Shown here: one piece after another, positions 47,092 through 56,109 of the stretch | Layout: each line of letters opens with the position of its first letter | Position numbering within the stretch: the first letter of the stretch is position 1 | Origin: JADYZU01 sp964540965 | GTDB lineage: Bacteria; Pseudomonadota; Alphaproteobacteria; Rhodobacterales; Rhodobacteraceae | NCBI GenBank assembly: GCA_964540965.1 | Contig: CAZIOT010000021.1 | Location: 1-56,192, forward strand | Direction of reading: 5' to 3' | Length of the DNA stretch: 56,192 bases | The notes under the pieces: generated by a model | What the model was told of the DNA's origin: nothing | Database searches by the model: none | What the model saw: only the letters and a program-made list of their open reading frames with translations | Made by a program: the position numbers and the translations under genes

Positions 47092-47141
47092 CGGCTAAGA
47101 AGAAGCAGGCCCGACAGGGCAAGGAGAGCGGCTTGCGTCAT
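47085..47141 (-). CDS. leuL: Leucine-rich leader peptide of leuA
   Basis: 18-residue peptide MTQAALLALSGLLLLSRL followed by TGA. Eight of 18 residues are Leu, including a run of four. It lies ~75 nt upstream of leuA on the same strand, followed by competing hairpins. Ribosome stalling at the Leu codons when charged tRNA-Leu is scarce would change the folding. A TATAGT -10-like box (47155-47150) sits so close that the transcript may begin at or near the ATG (no Shine-Dalgarno is seen), suggesting leaderless translation. Confidence 0.85.
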   Translation of the reverse strand: MTQAALLALSGLLLLSRL

Positions 47142-47186
47142 GGCCGCGGACTATAGCCGCACGGGCGGCAAGGAAAAGCGAAAACG

Positions 47187-49814
47187 TCAGAGGAACTCGA
47201 ACATCGACTCGGTCAGGGTCGCGACGGTGACGCCATAGACCATCAGCCGGTCGCTGCCGATGTCGATGATCGTTCGGTCGGCCGACTGGAACACATGGGC
47301 GACGGCGTAAAGGTCGGTCAGGCTGTCGATTGCGTCAAAACCGGCGATGCGCAGCAGATCCTCGCCCGCGGTGAAATCGCGCGCCACCGTGTCGCCCTCG
47401 CCCTGGGCAAAGACGAAGATGTCTGCGCCCGCACCGCCCCAGGCCTGGTCGGCCCCGGCGCCGCCGTCCAGAAGATCGGCCCCGGCGCCACCATAAAGCT
47501 GGTCGTCCTCGCTGCCGCCGAACAGCAAATCGTCGCTGCCGCCGCCATAAAGCCGGTCGCGCCCGGCGCCGCCGGTCAGGATATTGGCGCCGTCGTTGCC
47601 CTCGAGCAGGTTGTCGGTGCCATTGCCGGTCAGGTCGAAGGCGCCGCCGCCCGCCAGATAGGCGCGAAGCAGGCCATCGGCCAGCGTGAAGCTGCCGGTC
47701 AACCCGGCGTCACCGCGCAGCGTGAGGCTTTCGTACACGAGAACGTTGCCGTCCGGGTCGATGGCCTCTTGCGTCAGGATGTCGAGGCCGCGGTTCTGCT
47801 TCAACCCGTCCAGCGCGGTGCCGATGTCGCGCTTCTGATCGAGAAGGGCGGCGAAATCGCGGTTGGCATAGACCAGCACGCCCGGCGCCCGGTCGGTGAC
47901 GGTCAGGGTCAGGTCGATCCCCGCCCCGTCAAGCAGGTAGTCATTGGCATAGACCGTCAGGTGATAGGTGCCGGCATCGTCATAGCCGGGGGCCAAGGTG
48001 ATGCCGCCGGGCGCATCGCGGAACAGGAAATGCCCGCGCTCGCGAATGTTGGCAAAGAACCACAGGTCGTCGCCCTCGGCATCGCTGAACAGCGCGGTGA
48101 GGTCGAGCGTCAGCGAATCGCCCTCGGCGATGGTGATGACAAGCGGAGTCGTATCCACCGGCTGCGGCGCGGTATTGGCGGCCGCCGGCAACCCGGCCTT
48201 TTCCGCCTCCCAGGCGGCAAAGAAGCGGTGGCCGTATTCCACCAGCCCCACGCCGCTGAAATGCACGCCCGTTTCGTCGGTGACGGCAAGCCCTGTCGAG
48301 CTGACAAAGGCGACGCCGGGCAGGTTCATCTGCTCGACCGCCTGAAGCGCGGCATTCTGGGCGGCGTTGCTGCCCAGCCGCGACAATTCGCCGACCAGCA
48401 GCTGCATGTCCTCGCCGGCCCAGTCCGATCCCTGCACCTGCGCGACAAACGACAGGAAGCGGTCCTGATATTCCGCGACCGGCATCGGAAAGTCGCTTTC
48501 ACCCTGCTGCCACAGGAAGACGTCGACATCGGCCTGCCCGACCGCCGCCAGCGCATTGGCGATGTCCTGTTCCAGCGTCGCCCAGTGGATGCCGGACCGG
48601 CTTTCAAGCCAGGCGTCGATCCTTGTGCCGCTGACCGGATGGGCGATGACCAGAACCGGACGGCCGGTTGAGGCCGACAGGTCAGACGCGAAGGGAAAGA
48701 ACAGGTTTTCGCGCGGGCTGGTGCCCGTACGCACGCCTTCGCCCCCGGCGGGCGCGGCGGTATAGTCGGCGGCGATCACCTCGCCATGCACCCAGTCCCA
48801 GGCGGCAACACCGCCGCCGATCGTCCTGTCGCCGCCGCCGCCGCCGCCCAGCATGTTCGACTGGCCTGCGGCAACGACGACAAGATAGTCGGGCGACCAC
48901 CACTGGCCGCTGTCGTCCTGTTCGCGGAAATCCTCGTGCGGGGGTTCGCCGTCGCGCAGCCGCCAGACGGTGTCGCCGATCCGCACCCGGTCAAGCACCT
49001 CGTCAAGCCCGCTGGCAAGGAAGTCGGCGAAACTGGCAAAGACAGGGGCGTTGTCGTCGGTGACGGCGACGACATTCGCCGCCGAGAACACCGAGGTGCT
49101 GGCGCCAAAGACCTGCACCGTCAGCCCGCCCCAGGTCAGCACGGCCTGCCCGGCCGCGTTGCGGACCGCGGCCTGCGACAGGAAGGCGGTCATGCCCGCG
49201 GAATCGAGCCCGGCCAGCATCAGCCGGTCGCCGCCCGCGGTGTCAAAGTCCTGCAAGAGCAGCACCTGGTTCGAGTGCGCGTCGATCAGCAGGGTATCGG
49301 CACCGTCACCGCCGAAAACCGTCTTGCGGCCGTCGCCCAGCACGATCAGATCGTCGCCGGCACCACCTTCGATGAAATCGCGGCCCGTGCCGGTGATCAA
49401 GATGTCGTCGCCGCCGCCGCCGAGCAGCTTGTCGTCGCCGTCGCCGCCGTCGAACACATCGTTGCCCGCGCCGCCCGTGACGAAATCGCGGCCGCCGCCG
49501 CCGTCGACCGTCAGGCCGCCGTCGCCGCCCTGGATCGTCGTGGTGACGGACGAGGCCGATGTGGTGACATGCGCGCTGCCGCTGCCGGTCAGCCGAAAGC
49601 TGGTGGTGCCGGGGCCAAGATGGACCCGCAGCCCCTGCACCGCGCTGTCGATGGTCACGGCGCTGGTCAGGAGGGTGATCGTCTGGACCGGCACGAAATC
49701 GTCCGGCAGGACAAGGACATTGTTGCGCGACAGCCCGGCAAGGGCCAGAGACAGGTCGGAATAAAGCCCGACAAGCCGCACGCGCGACGGGTCGCTGTAG
49801 ACTGAAAATGGCAT
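47187..49814 (-). CDS. RTX-repeat protein with SGNH/sialate O-acetylesterase-like domain
   Basis: 875 aa from ATG 49814, favoured over ATG 49820 because the GAGGAA Shine-Dalgarno is then ~7 nt away. N-terminal part (~1-90) is beta-rich. A first block of glycine/aspartate RTX nonapeptides follows (GGAGNDVFDGGDGDDKLLGG). Residues ~310-545 look like a DUF303/SASA esterase: VVAAGQSNMLGGG supplies the nucleophile Ser and GVHFSGVGLVEYGHRF the His. Residues ~565-655 resemble a cadherin-like domain (LTLDLTALFSDAEGDDLWFF). A second RTX block lies at ~745-810. There is no signal peptide, so type I secretion is expected, but no secretion genes are adjacent. It probably deacetylates an extracellular polysaccharide. 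Confidence 0.82.
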   Translation of the reverse strand: MPFSVYSDPSRVRLVGLYSDLSLALAGLSRNNVLVLPDDFVPVQTITLLTSAVTIDSAVQGLRVHLGPGTTSFRLTGSGSAHVTTSASSVTTTIQGGDGGLTVDGGGGRDFVTGGAGNDVFDGGDGDDKLLGGGGDDILITGTGRDFIEGGAGDDLIVLGDGRKTVFGGDGADTLLIDAHSNQVLLLQDFDTAGGDRLMLAGLDSAGMTAFLSQAAVRNAAGQAVLTWGGLTVQVFGASTSVFSAANVVAVTDDNAPVFASFADFLASGLDEVLDRVRIGDTVWRLRDGEPPHEDFREQDDSGQWWSPDYLVVVAAGQSNMLGGGGGGDRTIGGGVAAWDWVHGEVIAADYTAAPAGGEGVRTGTSPRENLFFPFASDLSASTGRPVLVIAHPVSGTRIDAWLESRSGIHWATLEQDIANALAAVGQADVDVFLWQQGESDFPMPVAEYQDRFLSFVAQVQGSDWAGEDMQLLVGELSRLGSNAAQNAALQAVEQMNLPGVAFVSSTGLAVTDETGVHFSGVGLVEYGHRFFAAWEAEKAGLPAAANTAPQPVDTTPLVITIAEGDSLTLDLTALFSDAEGDDLWFFANIRERGHFLFRDAPGGITLAPGYDDAGTYHLTVYANDYLLDGAGIDLTLTVTDRAPGVLVYANRDFAALLDQKRDIGTALDGLKQNRGLDILTQEAIDPDGNVLVYESLTLRGDAGLTGSFTLADGLLRAYLAGGGAFDLTGNGTDNLLEGNDGANILTGGAGRDRLYGGGSDDLLFGGSEDDQLYGGAGADLLDGGAGADQAWGGAGADIFVFAQGEGDTVARDFTAGEDLLRIAGFDAIDSLTDLYAVAHVFQSADRTIIDIGSDRLMVYGVTVATLTESMFEFL

Positions 49815-50248
49815 CGACATATTCCTCGCTGTTGGTCCGGTTATTCCGAACCCGGACGGTCCCGGTCAAACGCGCAAGTCGTCAAAGTTGCGGAAATCGC
49901 GGTAATGATGATCAGCAAACACGATTGATGGCCGATCAGAGGTCAATAATGTGTTCGATCCAACTTAATCGCTCCCGACCCGTCAAGGTGCCGCCACAAT
50001 TGGCGTTTGACGGCTGCCCGCGCCAAGGCAACGGGCCGAGTGATTCGCGGTCGGGAATTGCCACGACACCCCCCGCGAAGGGGCGTCGGCCCCCTTGCGG
50101 CGGCATCGCGGCGGGGCCGCGAAGAATGCTCTCGTCCCGGCAGGCAGCGGCATGGCGATGCGGCCCGGCGCAGCAGTCGACGGTCACACCACGCGGCAGA
50201 GAGAAGACGCGGAAGGGTCGCGGGGACGCCCTGAACGGGCGATGCCCG
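49815..50248. other. Non-coding interval between the MORN and RTX genes
   Basis: 434 nt, presumably holding the RTX promoter (minus strand) and the end of the MORN transcript. One strong hairpin occurs at 50073-50100 (CCGCGAAGGGG pairing with CCCCTTGCGG), without a T-tract. I see no convincing gene; short frames in both directions lack ribosome-binding sites and homology I can recognise. Confidence 0.6.
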
Positions 50249-51715
50249 TCAGTTCGCCGGATCGACCGCTTCGGTCGCGGGGTCTGTCCCGGCGGCAGGC
50301 TCTGCGGCGGGCGCTGCCCCTTCCGAGGCGGTCAGCGCGCCATCGGTCCATTCGCCGGTCGCCGTTTCGCCGCTGGCATAGGTCATGGTGCCGGTGCCCT
50401 GACGGCGGCCGTTCTGGAACGTGCCTTCATAGACATCGCCATTGGCATAGGTCGCGGTGCCCTGGCCGGAAATCTCGCCATTCGCCCATTGGCCGATATA
50501 GGTGAACCCGTCCGGCATGGTGATCGTGCCCTGTCCATGGCGCTGGCCGTTCAGGAATTCGCCCTGATAGACGGTGCCATCGGCATAGGTCGCGGTGCCG
50601 AACCCGCTGCGCTGCCCCTCGGCCCAGCTGCCGGTATAGGTATAGCCATCGGCATAGGTCATCGTCCCCTGCCCGTGGTTGCGGGCATTGAGGAATTCGC
50701 CCTCATAGACAAGGCCATTGGCATAGGTCGCGATGCCGCGGCCCTGGATGACGCCGTTGACCCATTCGCCCTCATAGGTCGATCCGTCGGCATAGGTGAT
50801 CTTGCCGTTGCCGTTGGCAAGGTCGCCGGCGAACTGGCCGACATAGACCGAACCGTCGGGATAGGTCACCTCACCCGCGCCCTCGATCCGTCCCTCGACC
50901 CAGGCGCCGATATAGCGATAGCCGTCGACGCCGGTGAAGGTGCCCTGCCCGTCGCGCAGGTCGGCGCGGAAGCCGCCCTGATAGGTGTCGCCATTGGCAT
51001 AGGTGACGGTGCCGGTGCCCTCGCGCTTGCCGCCGGCAAGGGTGCCCTCATAGACATCGCCGTTCGGCTGGGTCAGGCGGCCCTGCCCCTCCATCTGGCC
51101 GTTGACCCAGGCGCCGGCATAGGTGAGGCCATCGGGCATGGTCAGCGTGCCTTCGCCGCTGCGTTCGCCGGCGATCATGCCGCCTTCATAGACCGAGCCA
51201 TCGGGATAGGTGATGCGCCCCTGGCCTTCCTTGACCCCGTTCACCCAGTCGCCGTCATAGACATAGCCGTTGGGGCTGGTCATCACCCCCCGGCCGTGGT
51301 GCATGGCGTTCTGGAACTCGCCCTCATAGCGGACGCCATTGGCATAGACCGCGACCCCGGTGCCGGTGATCTTTCCGTCCAGCCAGTCGCCCTCGTACGT
51401 CCCGCCATCGGCAAAGACGATGCGGCCCTGCCCCTCGGGCTTGCCGCGGGCGAAACTGCCTTCATAGACCGAGCCGTTGGGGAACCGCGCGGTGCCCTGT
51501 CCGCGGATCTCGCCCTCGAACCACTCGCCGGTGTATTCGTATCCGTTCGGCAGACGGTAGGTGCCCTGCCCATGCTGGCGGCCATTCAGGAACGTGCCCT
51601 CGTAGATGCCGCCGTCCTCGTATTGCTTGGTCTCGACCGTCTGGGCGGCAAGCGGGTCAGCCAGCGGCGCGGCAAGCGTCAGGGCGACAAGGGCGGCGAT
51701 GGCGCGTGCCGACAT
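50249..51715 (-). CDS. Exported MORN-repeat protein
   Basis: 488 aa from ATG 51715, with a CGGAG Shine-Dalgarno. Signal peptide SARAIAALVALTLAAPLADP is cleaved after LAA. From residue ~30 to ~460 the protein is 18 full and one partial MORN repeat of 23 residues (pattern G-x-Y-x-G-x-[FW]-x-x-G-x-x-x-G-x-G, e.g. GGIYEGTFLNGRQHGQGTYR). The 3' tail is alanine/proline-rich. MORN arrays make elongated beta sheets that bind lipids or proteins; in the periplasm the role is unknown. It is transcribed divergently from nadE. Confidence 0.9.
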   Translation of the reverse strand: MSARAIAALVALTLAAPLADPLAAQTVETKQYEDGGIYEGTFLNGRQHGQGTYRLPNGYEYTGEWFEGEIRGQGTARFPNGSVYEGSFARGKPEGQGRIVFADGGTYEGDWLDGKITGTGVAVYANGVRYEGEFQNAMHHGRGVMTSPNGYVYDGDWVNGVKEGQGRITYPDGSVYEGGMIAGERSGEGTLTMPDGLTYAGAWVNGQMEGQGRLTQPNGDVYEGTLAGGKREGTGTVTYANGDTYQGGFRADLRDGQGTFTGVDGYRYIGAWVEGRIEGAGEVTYPDGSVYVGQFAGDLANGNGKITYADGSTYEGEWVNGVIQGRGIATYANGLVYEGEFLNARNHGQGTMTYADGYTYTGSWAEGQRSGFGTATYADGTVYQGEFLNGQRHGQGTITMPDGFTYIGQWANGEISGQGTATYANGDVYEGTFQNGRRQGTGTMTYASGETATGEWTDGALTASEGAAPAAEPAAGTDPATEAVDPAN

Positions 51716-51857
51716 GGGGACTCCGTTCCGGTCATTGGGCTGCTCAGGGAAACAGACTATCTCGCTGTTGCGGACGGGGCAACCGGGCGTGCGGGACGGC
51801 CGGCTTTCCCCCGCCGGTCGATCTGCTACACATCGGCGCGATCCGAAGGGGTGCGAG

Positions 51858-53516
51858 ATGACCGAGACCTTCCGCCTGACACTGGCCCAGCTCAACGCGA
51901 CCGTGGGCGACATCGCCGGCAATGTCGCCAAGGCGCGCGAGGCGTGGGAACAGGGCCGTGCCGCCGGGGCGCAGATGGTCATGCTGCCCGAGATGTTCGT
52001 GACCGGCTACCAGACGCAGGATCTGGTGGTAAAGCGCGCTTTCCACCTCGACGCGATGGAAGCGGTGCTGGAACTGGCCGAAAGCCTGCCCGAGGGCGGG
52101 CCGGCGCTGGGTATCGGCACGCCCTGGGCCGAGGACGGGCAGCTTTACAACGCCTATGCCGTGTTGCGCGCCGGGCGCGTTACCCATGTCCAGTTCAAGC
52201 ACAACCTGCCCAACAACGATGTCTTTGACGAGGTGCGCTATTTCGCCAGCGGCGCCGTGAGCGGCCCGGTCGATGTCGCCGGCCTGCGCGTCGGCCTGCC
52301 GATCTGCGAGGACGGCTGGTTTCCCGACGTGGCCGAGACGCTGGCGGAATCGGGGGCCGAGGCGCTGTTCATCGCCAACGGGTCGCCCTATCGCCGCGGC
52401 AAGATCGACCTGCGGATGAACCACATGGTGGCGCGGGTGACGGAAAACCGGCTGCCGCTGGTCTATCTCAACATGGTCGGCGGCCAGGACGATCAGGTGT
52501 TCGACGGCGGGTCCTTTGTCCTGAACCCCGGCGGGCAGCTTGCCGCGCTCTTGCCGGTGTTCGAGGAAGCGGTCGCCCATGTCGATTTCACCCGCGACGA
52601 GAACGGCTGGCGCGCGGTCGCCGGGCCGAAGGCGGTCCATCCGCCGGCGATCGAGCAGGATTACCGCGCCATGGTGCTGGGCCTTGGCGATTACCTGCGC
52701 AAGTCCGGCCTGTCGCGGGTGCTGCTGGGCCTGTCGGGCGGCATCGATTCGGCGCTGGTCGCCACCATCGCCGCCGATGCTCTGGGGCCGGATGCCGTGC
52801 ATTGCGTGATGCTGCCATCGGAATACACCTCGCAGGCCTCGCTTGACGATGCCGCGGCGGTGGCCCGGGCGCTGGGCGCGCGGCTGGACACGATCCCGAT
52901 CACCGGCCCGCGCGCCGCGGTGACGGATGCCTTGGCGCCGCTGTTCGCCGGCACGTCCCCCGGGATCGCCGAGGAGAACATCCAGTCCCGCCTGCGCGGC
53001 CTGCTCCTCATGGCGGTGTCGAACAAGTTCGGCGCCATGCTGCTGACCACCGGCAACAAGTCGGAAATGGCGGTGGGATACGCCACGATCTATGGCGACA
53101 TGGCCGGCGGCTACAATCCGATCAAGGATCTTTACAAGACGCGGGTGTTCGACACCTGCCGCTGGCGCAACGCCAATCACCGCGACTGGATGAAAGGGCC
53201 GGCCGGCACGGTCATCCCGCCCTCGGTCATCGACAAGCCGCCTTCGGCCGAGCTGCGTCACGACCAAAAGGATGAGGATTCGCTGCCGCCCTATCCGGTT
53301 CTGGACGGTATTCTGGAACTTCTGGTCGAAGGCGATGCCTCGGTCGCCGCTTGCGTCGCCGCCGGGTATGACCGCGCCACGGTGAAAAAGGTCGAGGGCC
53401 TGCTCTATGGCGCGGAATGGAAACGCCATCAGTCGGCGCCGGGCACCAGACTGACCACCCGCGCCTTCTGGCTGGACAGACGCTATCCCATCGTGAACCG
53501 TTGGCGGGACGGCTAG
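51858..53516 (+). CDS. nadE: Glutamine-dependent NAD+ synthetase
   Basis: 552 aa from ATG 51858. Nitrilase-type glutaminase domain (1-~265) with Glu (LPEMFVTGYQ), Lys (VQFKHNLPN) and Cys (GLPICEDGWFPD). Synthetase domain (~285-552) with the P-loop LGLSGGIDSALVATIAADAL and GNKSEMAVGYATIYGDMAGG. It amidates nicotinate adenine dinucleotide to NAD+ using glutamine-derived ammonia. Normal length for this fused type. Confidence 0.96.
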   Translation: MTETFRLTLAQLNATVGDIAGNVAKAREAWEQGRAAGAQMVMLPEMFVTGYQTQDLVVKRAFHLDAMEAVLELAESLPEGGPALGIGTPWAEDGQLYNAYAVLRAGRVTHVQFKHNLPNNDVFDEVRYFASGAVSGPVDVAGLRVGLPICEDGWFPDVAETLAESGAEALFIANGSPYRRGKIDLRMNHMVARVTENRLPLVYLNMVGGQDDQVFDGGSFVLNPGGQLAALLPVFEEAVAHVDFTRDENGWRAVAGPKAVHPPAIEQDYRAMVLGLGDYLRKSGLSRVLLGLSGGIDSALVATIAADALGPDAVHCVMLPSEYTSQASLDDAAAVARALGARLDTIPITGPRAAVTDALAPLFAGTSPGIAEENIQSRLRGLLLMAVSNKFGAMLLTTGNKSEMAVGYATIYGDMAGGYNPIKDLYKTRVFDTCRWRNANHRDWMKGPAGTVIPPSVIDKPPSAELRHDQKDEDSLPPYPVLDGILELLVEGDASVAACVAAGYDRATVKKVEGLLYGAEWKRHQSAPGTRLTTRAFWLDRRYPIVNRWRDG

Positions 53517-53564
53517 GGATCGCAAGCGCCCGCAGCCGCGTTTCCAAGAACGGAGAGACCGGCA

Positions 53565-53786
53565 ATGACGGACAGGTTCAGCATTGGCGATCATGTCGGC
53601 TGGAATTCCGAGGCCGGCCAGGTCTCGGGCCATATCATCGAGATCAAGACGGCGGATTTCGACTACAAGGGCCATCCCCGGCGGGCGACGCCCGAGGATC
53701 CGCAATACCTGATCAAAAGCGACAAGACCGACCATGTCGCCGCGCACAAGGGCCGCGCGCTGCATCTGCTGCCGCGCAGGGAATGA
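53565..53786 (+). CDS. DUF2945 (hypervirulence-associated TUDOR-like) protein
   Basis: 73 aa; a good GGAGAGACCGGCA leader. FSIGDHVGWNSEAGQVSGHI followed by DYKGHPRRATPEDPQYLIKS matches the short DUF2945/HVA1 family, an SH3-like fold. Function unknown. The stop overlaps the next gene (ATGA). Confidence 0.85.
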   Translation: MTDRFSIGDHVGWNSEAGQVSGHIIEIKTADFDYKGHPRRATPEDPQYLIKSDKTDHVAAHKGRALHLLPRRE

Positions 53787-54319
53787 CCCTGCCGTTCCAC
53801 ACGATCGGCCATTCCGACCGCAGCCTTGACGATTTTCTTGCCCTGCTGGACGAGGCCGGAATCGGCCTTGTTGCCGATGTCCGCCGCCTGCCCGGATCGC
53901 GCGCGCATCCGCAATTCGACGGCCCGGCGCTGGAACAGGTGCTGGCGTCACGCGGCATCGCCTACCGGCATTTCCCCGATCTTGGCGGCCGGCGCGGACG
54001 GGCGGCCGGGGTCGATCCGGCGGTCAATGCGTTCTGGATCAACACCAGTTTCCACAACTACGCCGACCATGCGCTGGGCCAGCCTTTCCACGCAGCGCTG
54101 GCGCTTCTGCTGGCCGAAGGCGCGGCAACGCGCACCGCAGTGATGTGCGCCGAGGCGGTCTGGTGGCGCTGCCACCGCCGCATCATCGCCGACTACCTGA
54201 TCGCGGCGGGCTGCAGCGTCATCCACATCATGGGGCCGGACCGGACCGAACCCGCACGCCTGACCGAAGGCGCGGTGCCGCGCGGCGACGGGTCGCTGGC
54301 CTATCCTGCCGCCTTGTGA
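53783..54319 (+). CDS. DUF488 family protein
   Basis: 178 aa from the ATG overlapping the DUF2945 stop. DUF488 features: FHTIGHSDRSLDDFLALL, LVADVRRLPGSRAHPQF, FPDLGGRRG, and the Cys motif CAEAVWWRCHRRIIADYL. The DUF2945-DUF488 pairing suggests they are functionally linked; activity unknown. Normal length. Confidence 0.88.
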   Translation: MTLPFHTIGHSDRSLDDFLALLDEAGIGLVADVRRLPGSRAHPQFDGPALEQVLASRGIAYRHFPDLGGRRGRAAGVDPAVNAFWINTSFHNYADHALGQPFHAALALLLAEGAATRTAVMCAEAVWWRCHRRIIADYLIAAGCSVIHIMGPDRTEPARLTEGAVPRGDGSLAYPAAL

Positions 54320-54526
54320 TGGCGCCCCGCCTGCCCTAGCACTGGCCGCAGCCGCCCGGCACGGTGCCGGGCATGGGCCTTGCAGGAGACGGATCGTGCT
54401 TGGATCGCTGGCGGCGACGGGCCGCAGGACCAGATCGGCGCAACCTTTCGCGGCGGGCGGCGGCTGTGACCGCGCCCGCGCAGCGGACGGCTCTCCTGCC
54501 TGCACGAAGGGATCGCGGGCCATCCG

Positions 54527-55075
54527 TTGATCCGCCACCACACCGCCGCGGGGGTGTTCGCGCCCGCGGAATGCGACCGGCTGGTCGCCCTTGCCCGCAG
54601 CGCCCCCTCGGCCGCGGCGCGGCTGGTCGGCAACCGCGGCAGCGACATGCGCCGCGCCGATCTGGTCTGGATCGACGACCTGCCCGGCTGCGACTGGGTG
54701 ATGGAGCGGCTGATGGCGACGGTCGCCGCCGCCAATCGCGAGGTCTTTGCCTTTGACATCGAGGATTTCGCCGAAAGCGCGCAGATCGCCCGCTATGGCG
54801 CCGAACGGCAGGGCCATTTCGACTGGCATTCCGACATCGGCGATGGCCGTCTGGCCGCCCGGCGCAAGCTGACCATCGTGGCACAACTGTCGCCCGCCGG
54901 CGCCTATGATGGCGGCGCGCTGGAAATCCGCCCCTCGGCCCACACCGTCGCCGCCGACCGCGCACAGGGCAGCGTGACCCTGTTCCCCAGCTATCTGCTG
55001 CACCGCGTCACGCCGGTGACCGCGGGCGAGCGGTTTTCGCTGACGCTGTGGTCGCACGGGCCGGCATTCCGCTGA
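54527..55075 (+). CDS. 2OG-Fe(II) oxygenase (PKHD-type hydroxylase-like)
   Basis: 182 aa from a TTG start at 54527; no ATG precedes the conserved region, so the start is tentative. Iron ligands: HFDWHSDIGD (His-x-Asp) and LLHRVTPVTAGERFSLTLW (distal His and the 2-oxoglutarate Arg). The double-stranded beta-helix core is complete (IVAQLSPAGAYDGGALEI). Substrate unknown; other members act on proteins or small molecules. The 207 nt before it hold nothing I can identify. Confidence 0.82.
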   Translation: MIRHHTAAGVFAPAECDRLVALARSAPSAAARLVGNRGSDMRRADLVWIDDLPGCDWVMERLMATVAAANREVFAFDIEDFAESAQIARYGAERQGHFDWHSDIGDGRLAARRKLTIVAQLSPAGAYDGGALEIRPSAHTVAADRAQGSVTLFPSYLLHRVTPVTAGERFSLTLWSHGPAFR

Positions 55076-55138
55076 CCGCGCCGGCCTTGCCAGCACCGGG
55101 GTCCGCACCTTAGCCTTGCCCCGGCAAAGGGGGGCGCG

Positions 55139-55564
55139 ATGGCCGGGCTCAAGACGCAGGCGACCGACATCCCGGTTGCGGCGTTCATCGCCGCGATCGA
55201 ACCCGAGGCGCGGCGCGACGAGGTGCGCGTCCTTGACGCGCTGTTCCGCCGGGCCAGCGGCCGGATGCCGCGGGTCTGGGGGTCGCAGGTGCTGGGATAC
55301 GGCAGCTATAGCTATCGTCAGGCCAGCGGGCAGGCCGCCACCTGGTATGCGACCGGCTTTGCCGCGCGCAAATCGGCGCTGTCGATCCATATCCTGCCGG
55401 GCTATGCCGACCATGCCGACCTGCGCGCCCGGCTGGGCCGCCACAGTGCCGGCAAGTCCTGCCTGTATGTCAAGGCGCTGTCGGACATCGACCTTGGCGT
55501 GCTTGAGGCTCTGGTGCGGCGCGGGCTGGCCGATCTGGCCGCGCAATGGCCGCTGTCGGATTGA
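55139..55564 (+). CDS. DUF1801 domain protein, copy 1
   Basis: 141 aa. RRDEVRVLDALFRRASG, RVWGSQVLGYGSYSYR and SCLYVKALSDIDLGVLEALV are the family blocks. DUF1801 proteins are YdhG-like small globular proteins of unknown function. Followed 53 nt later by a paralogue of the same length. Confidence 0.88.
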   Translation: MAGLKTQATDIPVAAFIAAIEPEARRDEVRVLDALFRRASGRMPRVWGSQVLGYGSYSYRQASGQAATWYATGFAARKSALSIHILPGYADHADLRARLGRHSAGKSCLYVKALSDIDLGVLEALVRRGLADLAAQWPLSD

Positions 55565-55617
55565 CCGCAACCGGCTAGACTGGGGCGCGACGCAACTTCC
55601 GACAGGGACCGCACATC

Positions 55618-56043
55618 ATGGCCGACAACAAGACCAAGCCCACCGCCGTCACCGTCGAGGATTTCCTTGCCGCTGTCGAACACCCCGAGCGCCGGCAGGA
55701 CGGCCGCACGCTCGACACCTTTTTCCGGCGCATCACCGGCAGGGATCCGGTGATGTGGGGGCCGTCGATCATCGGCTATGGCCGCTATCGCTACCGCTAC
55801 GATTCGGGGCGCGAGGGCGAGGCGCCGGCCGTGGGCTTCAGCCCGCGCAAGGCGGAACTGTCGCTGTATGTGACGATGACCGGCTGCGATTACGACGCGA
55901 TCCTGTCGCGGCTGGGACCGCACCGGATGGGCAAGGCGTGTCTTTACGTCAAGCGGCTGTCCGACATCGACATGGCCGTGCTCGAGGAGCTGACGCGTGC
56001 CGGCATGGCCGATCTCGACCGGCGCTGGCCGATAACCGACTGA
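55618..56043 (+). CDS. DUF1801 domain protein, copy 2
   Basis: 141 aa. Same blocks as copy 1: RRQDGRTLDTFFRRITG, VMWGPSIIGYGRYRYR and ACLYVKRLSDIDMAVLEELT. The two proteins are clearly tandem duplicates that have diverged substantially, because the flanks differ. Ends just before the tuf terminator. Confidence 0.88.
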   Translation: MADNKTKPTAVTVEDFLAAVEHPERRQDGRTLDTFFRRITGRDPVMWGPSIIGYGRYRYRYDSGREGEAPAVGFSPRKAELSLYVTMTGCDYDAILSRLGPHRMGKACLYVKRLSDIDMAVLEELTRAGMADLDRRWPITD

Positions 56044-56044
56044 T

Positions 56045-56083
56045 AAAAAAGGAAAGGGGCCGCGCCCTGCGGCACGGCCCCTT
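56045..56083 (-). terminator. Rho-independent terminator of tuf
   Basis: Read on the minus strand, AAGGGGCCG pairs with CGGCCCCTT around a GC-rich loop, followed by TCCTTTTTT. It lies ~27 nt after the tuf stop and can also serve the convergent DUF1801 genes in part. Confidence 0.85.
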
Positions 56084-56109
56084 CAACGCCTTCCCCTTGC
56101 GGGGCTGCG

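Noticed and set aside
49958..49986. TTGACG...TTGGAT as the RTX gene promoter
   Set aside because: The -10 match is only 3 of 6 bases, too weak to annotate.
49808..51880. Long plus-strand frame antisense to the MORN gene and running into nadE
   Set aside because: Its Gly/Ile/Ala-rich periodic translation mirrors the MORN repeats on the other strand; nadE starts at 51858 with its own ribosome-binding site.
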